Source of the DNA: an uncultured Lachnospiraceae bacterium
Lineage (GTDB): Bacteria; Bacillota; Clostridia; Lachnospirales; Lachnospiraceae
DNA: 64,000 nucleotides
Reading direction: 5' to 3'
Assembly: GCA_947626435.1 (NCBI GenBank)
Contig: CANQSB010000004.1
Location: 62,001 to 126,000, forward strand
This document shows positions 37,742-45,520 of this stretch, one piece after another. The number at the start of each line of letters is the position of its first letter. Within the stretch, counting starts at the first letter, position 1. The notes beneath the pieces were generated by a model, which was given only the letters and a program-made list of their open reading frames with translations, searched no databases and was not told the origin of the DNA. The translations under genes were made by a program, and so were the position numbers.

Positions 37742-37769
37742 GAAAAATGCCATAGGGCGGGCATTTTTC
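37742..37769 (+). terminator. Terminator hairpin, member of a two-copy repeat
   Basis: GAAAAATGCC / GGCATTTTTC arms around a loop, ending in TTTTT. Nearly the same 27-28 bases recur at 57688-57714 on the other strand, after an unrelated gene. Confidence 0.88.
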
Positions 37770-37806
37770 GTGTAATTGCGTAATGTGTGAGAAATGTTAA
37801 AAAAAG

Positions 37807-37844
37807 GATTTGGTGTTATCATCAAATCTTTTTTTGCATATAAT
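37807..37844 (+). promoter_or_regulatory. Promoter of the ZIP transporter gene with an overlapping dyad
   Basis: TATAAT at 37839-37844 with a weak -35 TTATCA (37816-37821) 17 bp upstream. A 9-bp dyad (GATTTGGTG, 4 bases, CATCAAATC) spans 37807-37828 and covers the -35, as expected for a metal-responsive repressor (inference). Confidence 0.5.
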
Positions 37845-37882
37845 AGGTTGAAAAGATTTGTGTATGGGTTGGAGGAGTATGG

Positions 37883-38665
37883 ATGGAGATTGAGGTTTTT
37901 AAGGGGCTTTTGATTCCGTTTCTGGGTACTTCGCTGGGGGCGGCTTGTGTTTTTGTGATGAGGCATAAGATGAATATTGCGCTGCAGAGGGCGCTTACGG
38001 GATTTGCTGCGGGGGTGATGGTGGCGGCGTCTATCTGGAGTCTGCTTATTCCTGCGATGGAGCAGTCGGAGGATATGGGGAAGATGGCGTTTGTCCCTGC
38101 GGCTGTGGGGTTTTGGATTGGAATTTTTTTTCTGCTTATGCTTGACCACATTATTCCGCATTTGCATATGCATAGCCAAAATGCGGAGGGACCCAGGAGT
38201 AGGCTTAAAAAGACTACTATGCTGGTGCTTGCAGTGGCATTGCACAATATTCCCGAGGGGATGGCTGTCGGCGTGGTGTATGCGGGGCTTTTGGCGGGGA
38301 ATGAGCAGATTACGGTGATGGGGGCGTTTACGCTTGCCATTGGGATTGCGATTCAGAATTTCCCTGAGGGAGCGATTATTTCCATGCCGCTTAGGGCGGA
38401 GGGGATGAAGAAGTCGAGGGCGTTTGTGTATGGGGTGCTTTCGGGCGTGGTGGAGCCGATTGCGGCTGTGATTACGATTTTGGCGGCTGGGTTGATTGAG
38501 AGGGCGCTGCCGTATCTTTTGGCATTTGCGGCGGGGGCGATGATGTATGTGGTGGTGGAGGAGCTTATTCCTGAGATGTCGGAGGGGGAACATTCTGATG
38601 TGGGGACTGTGTTTTTTGCGATTGGGTTTACGGTGATGATGAGTTTGGATGTGGCGCTTGGGTAG
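37883..38665 (+). CDS. ZIP-family divalent metal transporter
   Basis: The 260-residue protein has about eight membrane helices. The ZIP metal site is visible in helix 4 (LHNIPEGMAVGV) and helix 5 (QNFPEGAII). A histidine-containing loop (HIIPHLHMHSQN) precedes them. ZIP proteins of the ZupT type bring zinc, iron or other divalent cations into the cytoplasm. Codon use differs from the neighbours: isoleucine is nearly always ATT and glycine mostly GGG/GGA, which hints at horizontal origin or strand bias. The start follows TTGGAGGAGTATGG. A terminator follows. Confidence 0.9.
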   Translation: MEIEVFKGLLIPFLGTSLGAACVFVMRHKMNIALQRALTGFAAGVMVAASIWSLLIPAMEQSEDMGKMAFVPAAVGFWIGIFFLLMLDHIIPHLHMHSQNAEGPRSRLKKTTMLVLAVALHNIPEGMAVGVVYAGLLAGNEQITVMGAFTLAIGIAIQNFPEGAIISMPLRAEGMKKSRAFVYGVLSGVVEPIAAVITILAAGLIERALPYLLAFAAGAMMYVVVEELIPEMSEGEHSDVGTVFFAIGFTVMMSLDVALG

Positions 38666-38695
38666 TTTGGAAGGGAATGTGTTCTTAGGCGGACG

Positions 38696-38732
38696 AAGGC
38701 AGCTAATATACTGTCTATATTAGCTGCCTTTT
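38696..38732 (+). terminator. Terminator of the ZIP transporter gene
   Basis: A perfect 15-bp stem (38696-38710 with 38716-38730) with a 5-base loop, ending in CCTTTT. Confidence 0.88.
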
Positions 38733-38909
38733 GGGTGTCGAAGCGCTTTTTTGTATGTTAATGGGCAGGCGGCCTGTCTTTAGTTTTGTTTTAGGCGAGA
38801 AAAGTTTCGGATTCACCGCATATTGCCGCCGAATGCCAAAAGACGTCGGCAGATATGGCTATAGTACATGTGCGCCTGAAATGCAAGCGGTAAATATGTC
38901 GGTCAACGT

Positions 38910-38973
38910 TTATGCCAGATAGCATTTATGCCAGATAGAAGTTATGCCAGACAGAAGTCATGCCAACTGGCTG
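38910..38973 (+). repeat. Four tandem 16-bp repeats (TTATGCCAGATAGAAG-like)
   Basis: Units start at 38910, 38926, 38942 and 38958, exactly 16 bases apart. The first three share TTATGCCAGAYAG; the fourth keeps CATGCCA. The array ends 26 bases before the -35 box, the usual place for activator sites. Confidence 0.88.
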
Positions 38974-38999
38974 ACAGTCCAGAATGTTTAATCAGGTTA

Positions 39000-39027
39000 T
39001 TGACAGACCTCAAGAGTGTGTTATATT
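39000..39027 (+). promoter_or_regulatory. Promoter of the GH35 beta-galactosidase gene
   Basis: TTGACA (39000-39005), 16 bp and TATATT (39022-39027). The tandem repeats lie directly upstream. Confidence 0.75.
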
Positions 39028-39163
39028 TAATTATAGAAGCGGCAAGACAAGGGCGTACTGATGCTTCATTGTGAAGTGCGGTATGCCCTTGGATTATATT
39101 GAAGCCGAGAATGACGGCTCATCAGTATTGATAAGCTGCCTATGGGCGGCATGGGGGATTGCA

Positions 39164-40984
39164 ATGGGAAAATTTGAGATCAAGGATAATTTTTATTTGG
39201 ACGGAAAGCCGTTTAAGCTGATATCGGGAAGCATACATTATTTCAGGGTAGTGCCTGAATACTGGCGCGACCGTCTTGAAAAGCTTAAGGCGATGGGGGC
39301 AAACACCGTGGAAACATACATACCGTGGAATGCCCATGAATCCAAGAAGGGACAGTTTAACTTTGAGGGCAGGCTTGACCTTGTGCGATTTGTAAAGACG
39401 GCGCAGGAACTGGGGCTTTATGTGATACTCCGCCCGTCGCCCTATATATGCGCTGAGTGGGAGTTTGGCGGTCTTCCCGCGTGGCTGCTCGCGGAGGACA
39501 ATATGAGGCTGCGCGCCAATTATGAGCCGTTTTTAAAGCATATAAGGGACTACTATGACACGCTCTTGCCGATAATCACTCCGCTGCAGATTACAGAGGG
39601 CGGTCCCGTGATACTTATGCAGGTTGAAAACGAGTATGGTTATTACGGCGACGACGGAAAATATATGGAGACTATGCGTGACCTTATGCTTGAAAGGGGC
39701 GTAGAAGTTCCGCTCATTACATCTGACGGACCTTTTGAGGAGTCGCTTTCCTGCGGAGTGCTTGCGGGAGCCCACCCGACAGGCAATTTTGGCTCCCGCA
39801 CGAAGGAGCGCTTTAAGGTGCTTGAACCGTACGCAAAGGGCGGTCCGCTTATGTGCGCCGAGTTTTGGGTAGGCTGGTTTGACCACTGGGGAAACGGCGG
39901 GCATATGACGGGTAATTTGGAGCAGAGCACGCAGGATTTGGACGATATGCTTGATTTAGGTCATGTGAATATCTATATGTTTGAGGGCGGCACGAATTTT
40001 GGCTTTATGAACGGCTCAAATTATTACGACGAACTTACCCCTGATGTGACCTCATATGACTACGATGCTGTGCTTACGGAGGCGGGCGATTTTACAAAGA
40101 AATATGAAAATTACAGGAGGGTTATATCAAAATACGCCGATATTCCCAATGTCGAGTTTTCGACCAAGATTGTAAAGAAAGCATACGGAAGGCTTGAAGT
40201 AAAGGAAAAAGTCGGACTGTTCAATGTACTTGAGGACATTTCCACTCCAATCGAGGACACTTTCCCAATCTGCATGGAAAAGTGCGGGCAGAGTTACGGC
40301 TATATTTTGTACCGCTCAAAGCTTGAAAAAGAGAAAAACATTGAAAAAATCCGCCTGTGGGGAGCAAACGACAGGGCGAATATTTTTGTGGACAATGCAA
40401 GGGCAGTGACGCTTTACGACAGGGAGCTTACGGGCGAGTACGACGTAATATCAGGCACAGTGAAAAAAGCGCAGGATGCGAACGCCGCCGCGCCTGATGA
40501 TGAGCCAAAGCAGCAGAATGAGCCGATAACCTTCCCGCAAGGCGCGACGATCGATATTCTCATGGAAAATATGGGGCGCGTAAACTTCGGCCCTATGATG
40601 GAGAGCCAGAGAAAGGGCATCGCAGGCTGTGTGCAGATAAACGGGCATATGCATTACAACTGGACAATGTATCCGCTGGAGCTTGACAATATTGACAAGG
40701 TTGATTTTTCAAAAGGATATGACGAGGGGCTGCCCGCATTTTACCGCTTTGAGCTCGACGTGGATGAGCTGGGAGATACATTTCTGGAGCTTGCAGGCTG
40801 GGGGAAAGGCTGCGTATTTCTGAATGGGTTTAACCTCGGGCGCTATTGGGAGATAGGACCGCAGAAGCGTCTTTATATTCCCGCGCCGCTTTTAAACAAG
40901 GGCTTGAATGAAATAATAGTTTTTGAGACTGAGGGAAAATCAAGCGGAATAATCGAATTAAAAGATGAGCCTGATATAGGCTGA
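39164..40984 (+). CDS. Glycoside hydrolase family 35 beta-galactosidase
   Basis: The 606-residue enzyme has the GH35 TIM barrel in its N-terminal half, starting with SGSIHYFRVVPEYW. The acid/base glutamate is in ILMQVENEYGYYG and the nucleophile in LMCAEFWVGWFDHWG. C-terminal beta-sandwich domains include GWGKGCVFLNGFNLGRYW. GH35 removes terminal beta-galactose from glycans or plant galactans. No signal peptide is present, so it acts on imported oligosaccharides. The ATG at 39164 follows GGGGG with 6 bases spacing. It is convergent with a GH2 gene. Confidence 0.93.
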   Translation: MGKFEIKDNFYLDGKPFKLISGSIHYFRVVPEYWRDRLEKLKAMGANTVETYIPWNAHESKKGQFNFEGRLDLVRFVKTAQELGLYVILRPSPYICAEWEFGGLPAWLLAEDNMRLRANYEPFLKHIRDYYDTLLPIITPLQITEGGPVILMQVENEYGYYGDDGKYMETMRDLMLERGVEVPLITSDGPFEESLSCGVLAGAHPTGNFGSRTKERFKVLEPYAKGGPLMCAEFWVGWFDHWGNGGHMTGNLEQSTQDLDDMLDLGHVNIYMFEGGTNFGFMNGSNYYDELTPDVTSYDYDAVLTEAGDFTKKYENYRRVISKYADIPNVEFSTKIVKKAYGRLEVKEKVGLFNVLEDISTPIEDTFPICMEKCGQSYGYILYRSKLEKEKNIEKIRLWGANDRANIFVDNARAVTLYDRELTGEYDVISGTVKKAQDANAAAPDDEPKQQNEPITFPQGATIDILMENMGRVNFGPMMESQRKGIAGCVQINGHMHYNWTMYPLELDNIDKVDFSKGYDEGLPAFYRFELDVDELGDTFLELAGWGKGCVFLNGFNLGRYWEIGPQKRLYIPAPLLNKGLNEIIVFETEGKSSGIIELKDEPDIG

Positions 40985-40985
40985 A

Positions 40986-41039
40986 AAAAGGAGCTGCCTG
41001 CTAATCAATCAATGACGGTTTAGCAATGCGGCTCCTTTT
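40986..41039. terminator. Bidirectional terminator between GH35 and GH2 genes
   Basis: A 12-bp outer stem (AAAAGGAGCTGC / GCGGCTCCTTTT) with an inner TGCTA/TAGCA pairing. It starts within a few bases of both convergent stops. Confidence 0.85.
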
Positions 41040-41047
41040 AAGTGGTT

Positions 41048-43483
41048 TTATACGGTTAATGAAAGACAGGCAGGTTTTACCTGTTCGCCAGTAACCTTGA
41101 CAAGCATTTCGCGCGCGTTGTCGCCATGAAAGGCGTATATCATAAGCTGTCCGCGGTATGCTCTCCTATAGCTTGCGCTGTATTCGGTAATGTCGCTCAA
41201 ATCCCCGTTTTCCAAGCCTAAGAGAGTGCCGTTTTCAACAGAGGCGTTAAGCATAGTTGAGTCATTGTATACGCGTCTGCCGTTTTCGTCAAGCATGGTG
41301 ACTTCGATTTGATGAAGCCCTGATACCGCGCTGTCATTGCACAAATATTCTTTGAGGGATATCTGGCAGGCGCTCATAGTGGTGTAAAGCGAGTGGCTTA
41401 CGCCGCAAAATTCGCCTGTTCCCTGCGCTTTAAGCTCTCCTGATTTAAAATTCGTGACGGCGCATATGCAGTCAGCATCCTTTTCTTTGCTGAAAATTCC
41501 TAAGCTTTCGCCGTTTAAGGACAGCTCTATACTTTCAAGATTTGTATAGCATTTTACTAACACAGGCTCGTCTTTGCAGTAATTCCAATATTCGCTTGCC
41601 GAAGAAAATTCACATGATACGGCGTCGTCAAATACCTCTCCCCATGGAGTGATGCGACTTTCGTCGAGCCGTACGGTGGCAAGGTGTACCATTGGAGTAT
41701 CGGACCAAAAGCTCTGCCTGCGGAAATACCCTGTTTTTTCAAAGCCCGCAAGCGTCAGAAGTCCCGCGCCTGAACCGTGGACAGGCCAGCCGCGCGCCTC
41801 GCCCAGATAGTCGATTCCCGTCCAGAGAAATTGTCCCGATATATATTCATTATCAGTCACAGCACGCCATGCTTTATATGTATGTCCGTTTTCGCTGCCA
41901 AGGAAAGGCTTGCCTGGGAAACGCAGGTGGTGCTCCGCGTACAGGTGCTCCTTGTAATTAAATCCGACGACGTCAAGCGGGTCGATAAATCCAAGCTTGG
42001 CTGAAAGCTCTGGAAATGCGGCAGCCAGAGTGACAGGGCGCGTGATGTCAGCCGATTTTGCTATGTCGCAAAGCTGTTTTGAAAGCACGGCAAGGCGTTC
42101 GGCATTGGGACGCTTTGGATTATACATACGCTCGTTTTCTGGTTTTTGGGCGTCATTATTTCCTGTCATGCTGTCAAAGGACGGATGGCAGTAGGGATCG
42201 TTCGGATAGTCGATTTCGTTGCCTATGCTCCACAATATCACGCTCGGATGATTGCGGTCGCGAAGTATCATGTCTTCTAAGTCGCGCTTGTGCCAGACAG
42301 GAAAATTTGTATAATAGCCCTGATTTCTGGGCGGATAGACGTTATGACCCTGCCACCACTTATTTTTTGGAAGCTCCCACTCGTCAAAAGCCTCGTCCAT
42401 GACGAAAAAGCCAAGCTCGTCGCACAGGCTGTATAGCTCAGGCATATGTGGATTGTGGCTTGTGCGGATTGCATTGCAGCCCATCTCTTTGAGTTTTATA
42501 AGGCGCCGCCTCCAAACAGGCGCATACACCGCCGCTCCGAGGCACCCCGCATCATGATGAACGCACACGCCCTTTAGCTTGTAGGGAGTGTCGTTTAGGA
42601 AAAAGCCCTTGTCGGCATCAAAGCGAATGCTGCGCATGCCTACGCGCGTTGTGTTTGCACAGTATTCCTGACAGTATTGCGTATCACTTTCGCCTTTGTA
42701 TCTGATAAAGGTTTTGAGTGTGTAGAGCGTCGGATTTTCAGGAGACCAGAGCATAGGGTTGTCGATGGCGCCTGTGTTTTTCACACATACGCTCTTGTTT
42801 GGCGGTATAGTGACGTCTGAGGATGTCTGGCTTACGCATTTTTCGCTTGAATTACTGAAGAGTAAATTTGATACTGTGGCATTGCAGGGGGCATCTGTAT
42901 GGTTTGCAATCATGCTTTCGACAGTATATTCGAAGTGATCGGCGCATACGTTTTGAGTGTGGAAAAATATGCCGTTTACCTCTGGACATATCGGTTCGCA
43001 GATGGTAAGCGTGACCTTGCGTGTTATGCCTGAGCCTGTAAACCATCTGGAATCCGAAAGTTCTCGCCTGTCGACATATACGCTTATAATATTTTCAGAC
43101 TCAAAATTAAAGCAGTCTGTAATATCATAACTGAATGATATATAACCGTTCGGACGCTCTCCGAGATATACGGAGTTGCACCATACGCGGCTGTTTTTGT
43201 AGATGCCGTCAAAATTTATTGTGATCCGCCTGCCGCGCCAGCCGTCTTGCGGATCGATATGTATTCTGTACCAGCCTATGCCGCCCGCAAGATATCCCGT
43301 CCCGCTGGAGTAATCCTTTGAAAATGCAAGCGATACCGACCAGTCATGCGGCAGCCGAACCTCACCCCATGCACTGTCGTCATACCATGCCTGCCATGCA
43401 TCGGGTTCATCACCGAGGTTAAAGCGGCTTTTTTCGATATTAACAGTAAGCGTGTCAATAGTTGTATCCATAGCGCAAATCAT
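41048..43483 (-). CDS. Glycoside hydrolase family 2 protein (beta-galactosidase-like)
   Basis: The 811-residue enzyme has the GH2 order: an N-terminal sugar-binding jelly roll (LPHDWSVSLAFSKDY, GIGWYRIHI), an immunoglobulin-like domain and a TIM barrel. RTSHNPHMPELYSLCDELGF precedes the acid/base glutamate in ILWSIGNEIDYP, and the nucleophile is in LGSENGHTYKAW. A further Ig-like domain with GVSHSLYTT follows. GH2 of this type can be beta-galactosidase or another exo-glycosidase; galactosidase is the best guess. There is no signal peptide. Two starts are possible: 43483 (AAGGAA directly adjacent) or 43471 (MDTTIDTL, ribosome site rather distant). Confidence 0.88.
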   Translation of the reverse strand: MICAMDTTIDTLTVNIEKSRFNLGDEPDAWQAWYDDSAWGEVRLPHDWSVSLAFSKDYSSGTGYLAGGIGWYRIHIDPQDGWRGRRITINFDGIYKNSRVWCNSVYLGERPNGYISFSYDITDCFNFESENIISVYVDRRELSDSRWFTGSGITRKVTLTICEPICPEVNGIFFHTQNVCADHFEYTVESMIANHTDAPCNATVSNLLFSNSSEKCVSQTSSDVTIPPNKSVCVKNTGAIDNPMLWSPENPTLYTLKTFIRYKGESDTQYCQEYCANTTRVGMRSIRFDADKGFFLNDTPYKLKGVCVHHDAGCLGAAVYAPVWRRRLIKLKEMGCNAIRTSHNPHMPELYSLCDELGFFVMDEAFDEWELPKNKWWQGHNVYPPRNQGYYTNFPVWHKRDLEDMILRDRNHPSVILWSIGNEIDYPNDPYCHPSFDSMTGNNDAQKPENERMYNPKRPNAERLAVLSKQLCDIAKSADITRPVTLAAAFPELSAKLGFIDPLDVVGFNYKEHLYAEHHLRFPGKPFLGSENGHTYKAWRAVTDNEYISGQFLWTGIDYLGEARGWPVHGSGAGLLTLAGFEKTGYFRRQSFWSDTPMVHLATVRLDESRITPWGEVFDDAVSCEFSSASEYWNYCKDEPVLVKCYTNLESIELSLNGESLGIFSKEKDADCICAVTNFKSGELKAQGTGEFCGVSHSLYTTMSACQISLKEYLCNDSAVSGLHQIEVTMLDENGRRVYNDSTMLNASVENGTLLGLENGDLSDITEYSASYRRAYRGQLMIYAFHGDNAREMLVKVTGEQVKPACLSLTV

Positions 43484-43560
43484 TTCCTTGATATATTAAA
43501 TGCGGGCTGCGGCGTAAGTCGAGGCAAAAATCGAAGATAAAGCAGCCGCGCCTTGCATAT

Positions 43561-43601
43561 ATCATACCGAGTTTGGGCGCGGAATGCAAGCGTTTGGGCG
43601 C
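43561..43601 (-). promoter_or_regulatory. Promoter of the GH2 gene with 21-bp-spaced direct repeats
   Basis: On the minus strand TTGCAT (43589-43584), 17 bp and TATGAT (43566-43561). GTTTGGGCGC occurs at 43571-43580 in the spacer and again at 43592-43601 just upstream of the -35. The two copies are exactly 21 bases (two helical turns) apart on the same strand, typical for AraC-type binding. Confidence 0.65.
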
Positions 43602-43657
43602 CTTTATAAAGCATATTTCGGTAGCTTGGCGCAGAAAATTTTATTATTATTTGGTTA

Positions 43658-43686
43658 TTGTAAATAAGGAATTTCTCAAGTATACT
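43658..43686 (+). promoter_or_regulatory. Promoter toward the DUF4238 gene
   Basis: TTGTAA (43658-43663), 17 bp and TATACT (43681-43686). Confidence 0.65.
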
Positions 43687-43910
43687 ATAGTAGAAAAATA
43701 AAAATACCAGATAGTTTTTGTTATACTATTCAGAGTGATCGTTATGTAGACAGAGAAGAAAAAGGAAAAAATAGGCACGCTATGTTTTTTTAAATTGGAA
43801 AATATCAGGGGTCAATCCGCTAAAAGATTTACAGTGCGGTAGAGGATGCGGTCAGTGTACTTGCGGAGACTGTGGACTTGAATGAAAAAGGCTGTTATGA
43901 GGATGCGTTC

Positions 43911-45053
43911 ATGAATACACATTACATACCACGTCTTCTGTTGAAACACTTTGCAGAAGAAAATAAAGTCTGCGTGTACGATTCTGCCACAGCATCATAC
44001 ACACGCAAAAAAATAAAGAATACCTTCACCATGGAAGACGCCTTTGACGAAGAACTGGAAAACGCCTTTGCGACAAAGCTGGAGGGACCGTTTGGCGATT
44101 TGTTGAACCATAAGTTGCTGTCAGGTGAAAAAATCACAATCGACCGCAGAGAAAATCTGCTGATGAGAAAATTTATGATGATCAATGCATTAAGGTCGCC
44201 TCTGACAAACCATTCATGGGAGGAAATAGTAGAAATAACAAAAACACAGAATCATCCTTCAGTGCACATGGCGGAGTTTATGCGTCGTTTCAGTCCTGAG
44301 TTTCGGGAGCTGTTTAACAGCGTATATTCAAAGAATACATATATTTCCGATTTGAAAAAGGCTATGGAGATAGAATCACTAGAGGACATATCGGGAGCAA
44401 AGGAGGACTCTGGAATATCGATTAAATTAAGTTTTGCGGCAAAATATGCAATGGCGGCGACTGTTGCCTTTTGGGACTGCACTGATTCGGGACAAGAGTT
44501 TATTCTTCCAAGGCTTCAAGGGATATCAGAGATGGACAATAAAGGCATAGTACATAAAAGCATTGTCCTTGCGGACAGAAAGGAGGGGCTCGAAAAGGAA
44601 TGGCTGCCGGAAGATATGAAGGCTGAAATTATGAGTATGCTTTATGGCAGTACAATATTCAGCGATAATTACGGCGTTTATCCGCTGTCCCCCACCAGAG
44701 CGTTGGTATGCTTTTCGCCTTATTTCAAAGCATTTTTCCCGATGAAGGCCGCCAATTCGAGGATTACTTATCCGCCACTGCTTGACGGCAAACAGTTTGC
44801 TATGCATTTTTATAAGCCGATGAGGCTGGAGCTCTTTAAGCCCTGCACCAATAACAACAACAGCATATACCATTATTCCGTAAAACAGCTCACAGCGGCT
44901 GAAACGCAGGGAATCAACGCATTAATGATGAATGCGGAAACAGAGGAGTTCGTATTCCACGATTATGAAAAAATCAGAGGTTCCTTTAAGTATTACGACA
45001 ACGAAGCTGTATTTGCAGGCGGTAAAAAATATGACTTTAGGCATTTGGAATAA
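43911..45053 (+). CDS. DUF4238 domain-containing protein
   Basis: The 380-residue protein begins with MNTHYIPRLLLKHFAEENKV, the hallmark of DUF4238 (H-Y-[IV]-P at the very N-terminus). The family motif continues with VYDSATASYTRKKIKNT and a central FMMINALRSP helix. The family has no established biochemical role; members are scattered in accessory regions. The ATG at 43911 follows TGAGGATGCGTTC and places the family motif at residue 1. The neighbours are an XRE regulator and an Hsp90-like ATPase/DUF3883 protein. Together they look like an accessory, possibly defensive, module. No membrane segment or signal peptide is seen. Confidence 0.8.
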   Translation: MNTHYIPRLLLKHFAEENKVCVYDSATASYTRKKIKNTFTMEDAFDEELENAFATKLEGPFGDLLNHKLLSGEKITIDRRENLLMRKFMMINALRSPLTNHSWEEIVEITKTQNHPSVHMAEFMRRFSPEFRELFNSVYSKNTYISDLKKAMEIESLEDISGAKEDSGISIKLSFAAKYAMAATVAFWDCTDSGQEFILPRLQGISEMDNKGIVHKSIVLADRKEGLEKEWLPEDMKAEIMSMLYGSTIFSDNYGVYPLSPTRALVCFSPYFKAFFPMKAANSRITYPPLLDGKQFAMHFYKPMRLELFKPCTNNNNSIYHYSVKQLTAAETQGINALMMNAETEEFVFHDYEKIRGSFKYYDNEAVFAGGKKYDFRHLE

Positions 45054-45088
45054 TCCGAATGTCAAAGTCATATTTTTTTGCCGTAATT

Positions 45089-45301
45089 TTATGAAGAAAA
45101 AAGTTCTAGGATGCTGACATCAAGCGCATCAGCAATTTTTGCTATCGTGTTGAGTGAAATATTCTCGCAATGTCCGTTGCGGTAACGGTTTACCTGGCGG
45201 GGCGATTTTTCGATAGCGTCAGCAAGCTTTTCAGTGCTGATGTTACGCTCCTTGCACAATCTGCATAAATTATCGGCAAAGCTGTAATGGTATTGATACA
45301 T
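45089..45301 (-). CDS. Small XRE-family helix-turn-helix regulator
   Basis: The 70-residue protein is a single helix-turn-helix domain (ISTEKLADAIEKSPRQVNRYRNG...NTIAKIADALDVSILELF). It starts after AAGGAGGTGGAATT on the minus strand. It is encoded opposite to the DUF4238 and Hsp90-like genes and has its own promoter. A dyad in the shared upstream region (45431-45453) is a candidate operator. Small divergent XRE proteins often repress accessory or defence operons, which is the suggested role here. Confidence 0.85.
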   Translation of the reverse strand: MYQYHYSFADNLCRLCKERNISTEKLADAIEKSPRQVNRYRNGHCENISLNTIAKIADALDVSILELFSS

Positions 45302-45368
45302 AATTCCACCTCCTTCGCCAAGTCGCCAAGGTTCCAAAGATTTCCTTGTGTATCTTTACGTATCTATT

Positions 45369-45397
45369 ATTATAACAGAAACGCCATCAAATGTCAT
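45369..45397 (-). promoter_or_regulatory. Promoter of the small XRE gene
   Basis: On the minus strand ATGACA (45397-45392), 17 bp and TATAAT (45374-45369), 68 bases before the ATG. Confidence 0.7.
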
Positions 45398-45430
45398 TCC
45401 CAAAATGTCGAAAATAAATACAATTATATA

Positions 45431-45453
45431 TTGAGAGCGTTTATCGCTTTCAA
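45431..45453. promoter_or_regulatory. Candidate operator dyad before the Hsp90-like gene
   Basis: TTGAGAGCG, 5 bases, CGCTTTCAA is a 9-bp dyad with one mismatch. It lies between the divergent XRE and Hsp90-like genes, adjoining a TATATT that could be a -10. Confidence 0.5.
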
Positions 45454-45520
45454 CAGGCTGTATTGTAAAAAGCAAATACAGCTTGAAATGAATTACAGGA
45501 AATTATTTTAAGGAGGAATT

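Larger units (their letters stand above)
38733..39163. other. Long regulatory region before the GH35 gene
   Basis: These 431 bases contain no supported gene. A 63-codon frame at 38731-38922 has no ribosome site and runs into the repeats. The region holds four 16-bp tandem repeats, a consensus-like promoter, and a leader of about 130 bases. The leader includes a TTCATTGTGAA palindrome (39063-39073) and the ribosome site of the galactosidase gene. Confidence 0.6.
43484..43910. other. Divergent regulatory region between GH2 and DUF4238 genes
   Basis: These 427 bases carry the minus-strand GH2 promoter with two GTTTGGGCGC direct repeats. They also carry a plus-strand promoter and an AT-rich leader of about 220 bases toward the DUF4238 gene. 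No gene is supported. A GTG at 43872 is in frame with the DUF4238 gene but lacks a ribosome site. Confidence 0.55.

Noticed and set aside
37739-38593. 284-codon minus-strand frame across the ZIP transporter gene
   Set aside because: It reads the complement of a clear ZIP protein, is an Arg/His/Lys-rich low-complexity product, and lacks a start signal.
38731-38922. 63-codon plus-strand frame after the ZIP terminator
   Set aside because: No ribosome site, no homology that I recognise, and it runs into the tandem repeats; treated as intergenic.
38910-38973. Tandem repeats considered as a CRISPR array
   Set aside because: The units are directly adjacent with a 16-base period and no spacers, and no cas genes are present.
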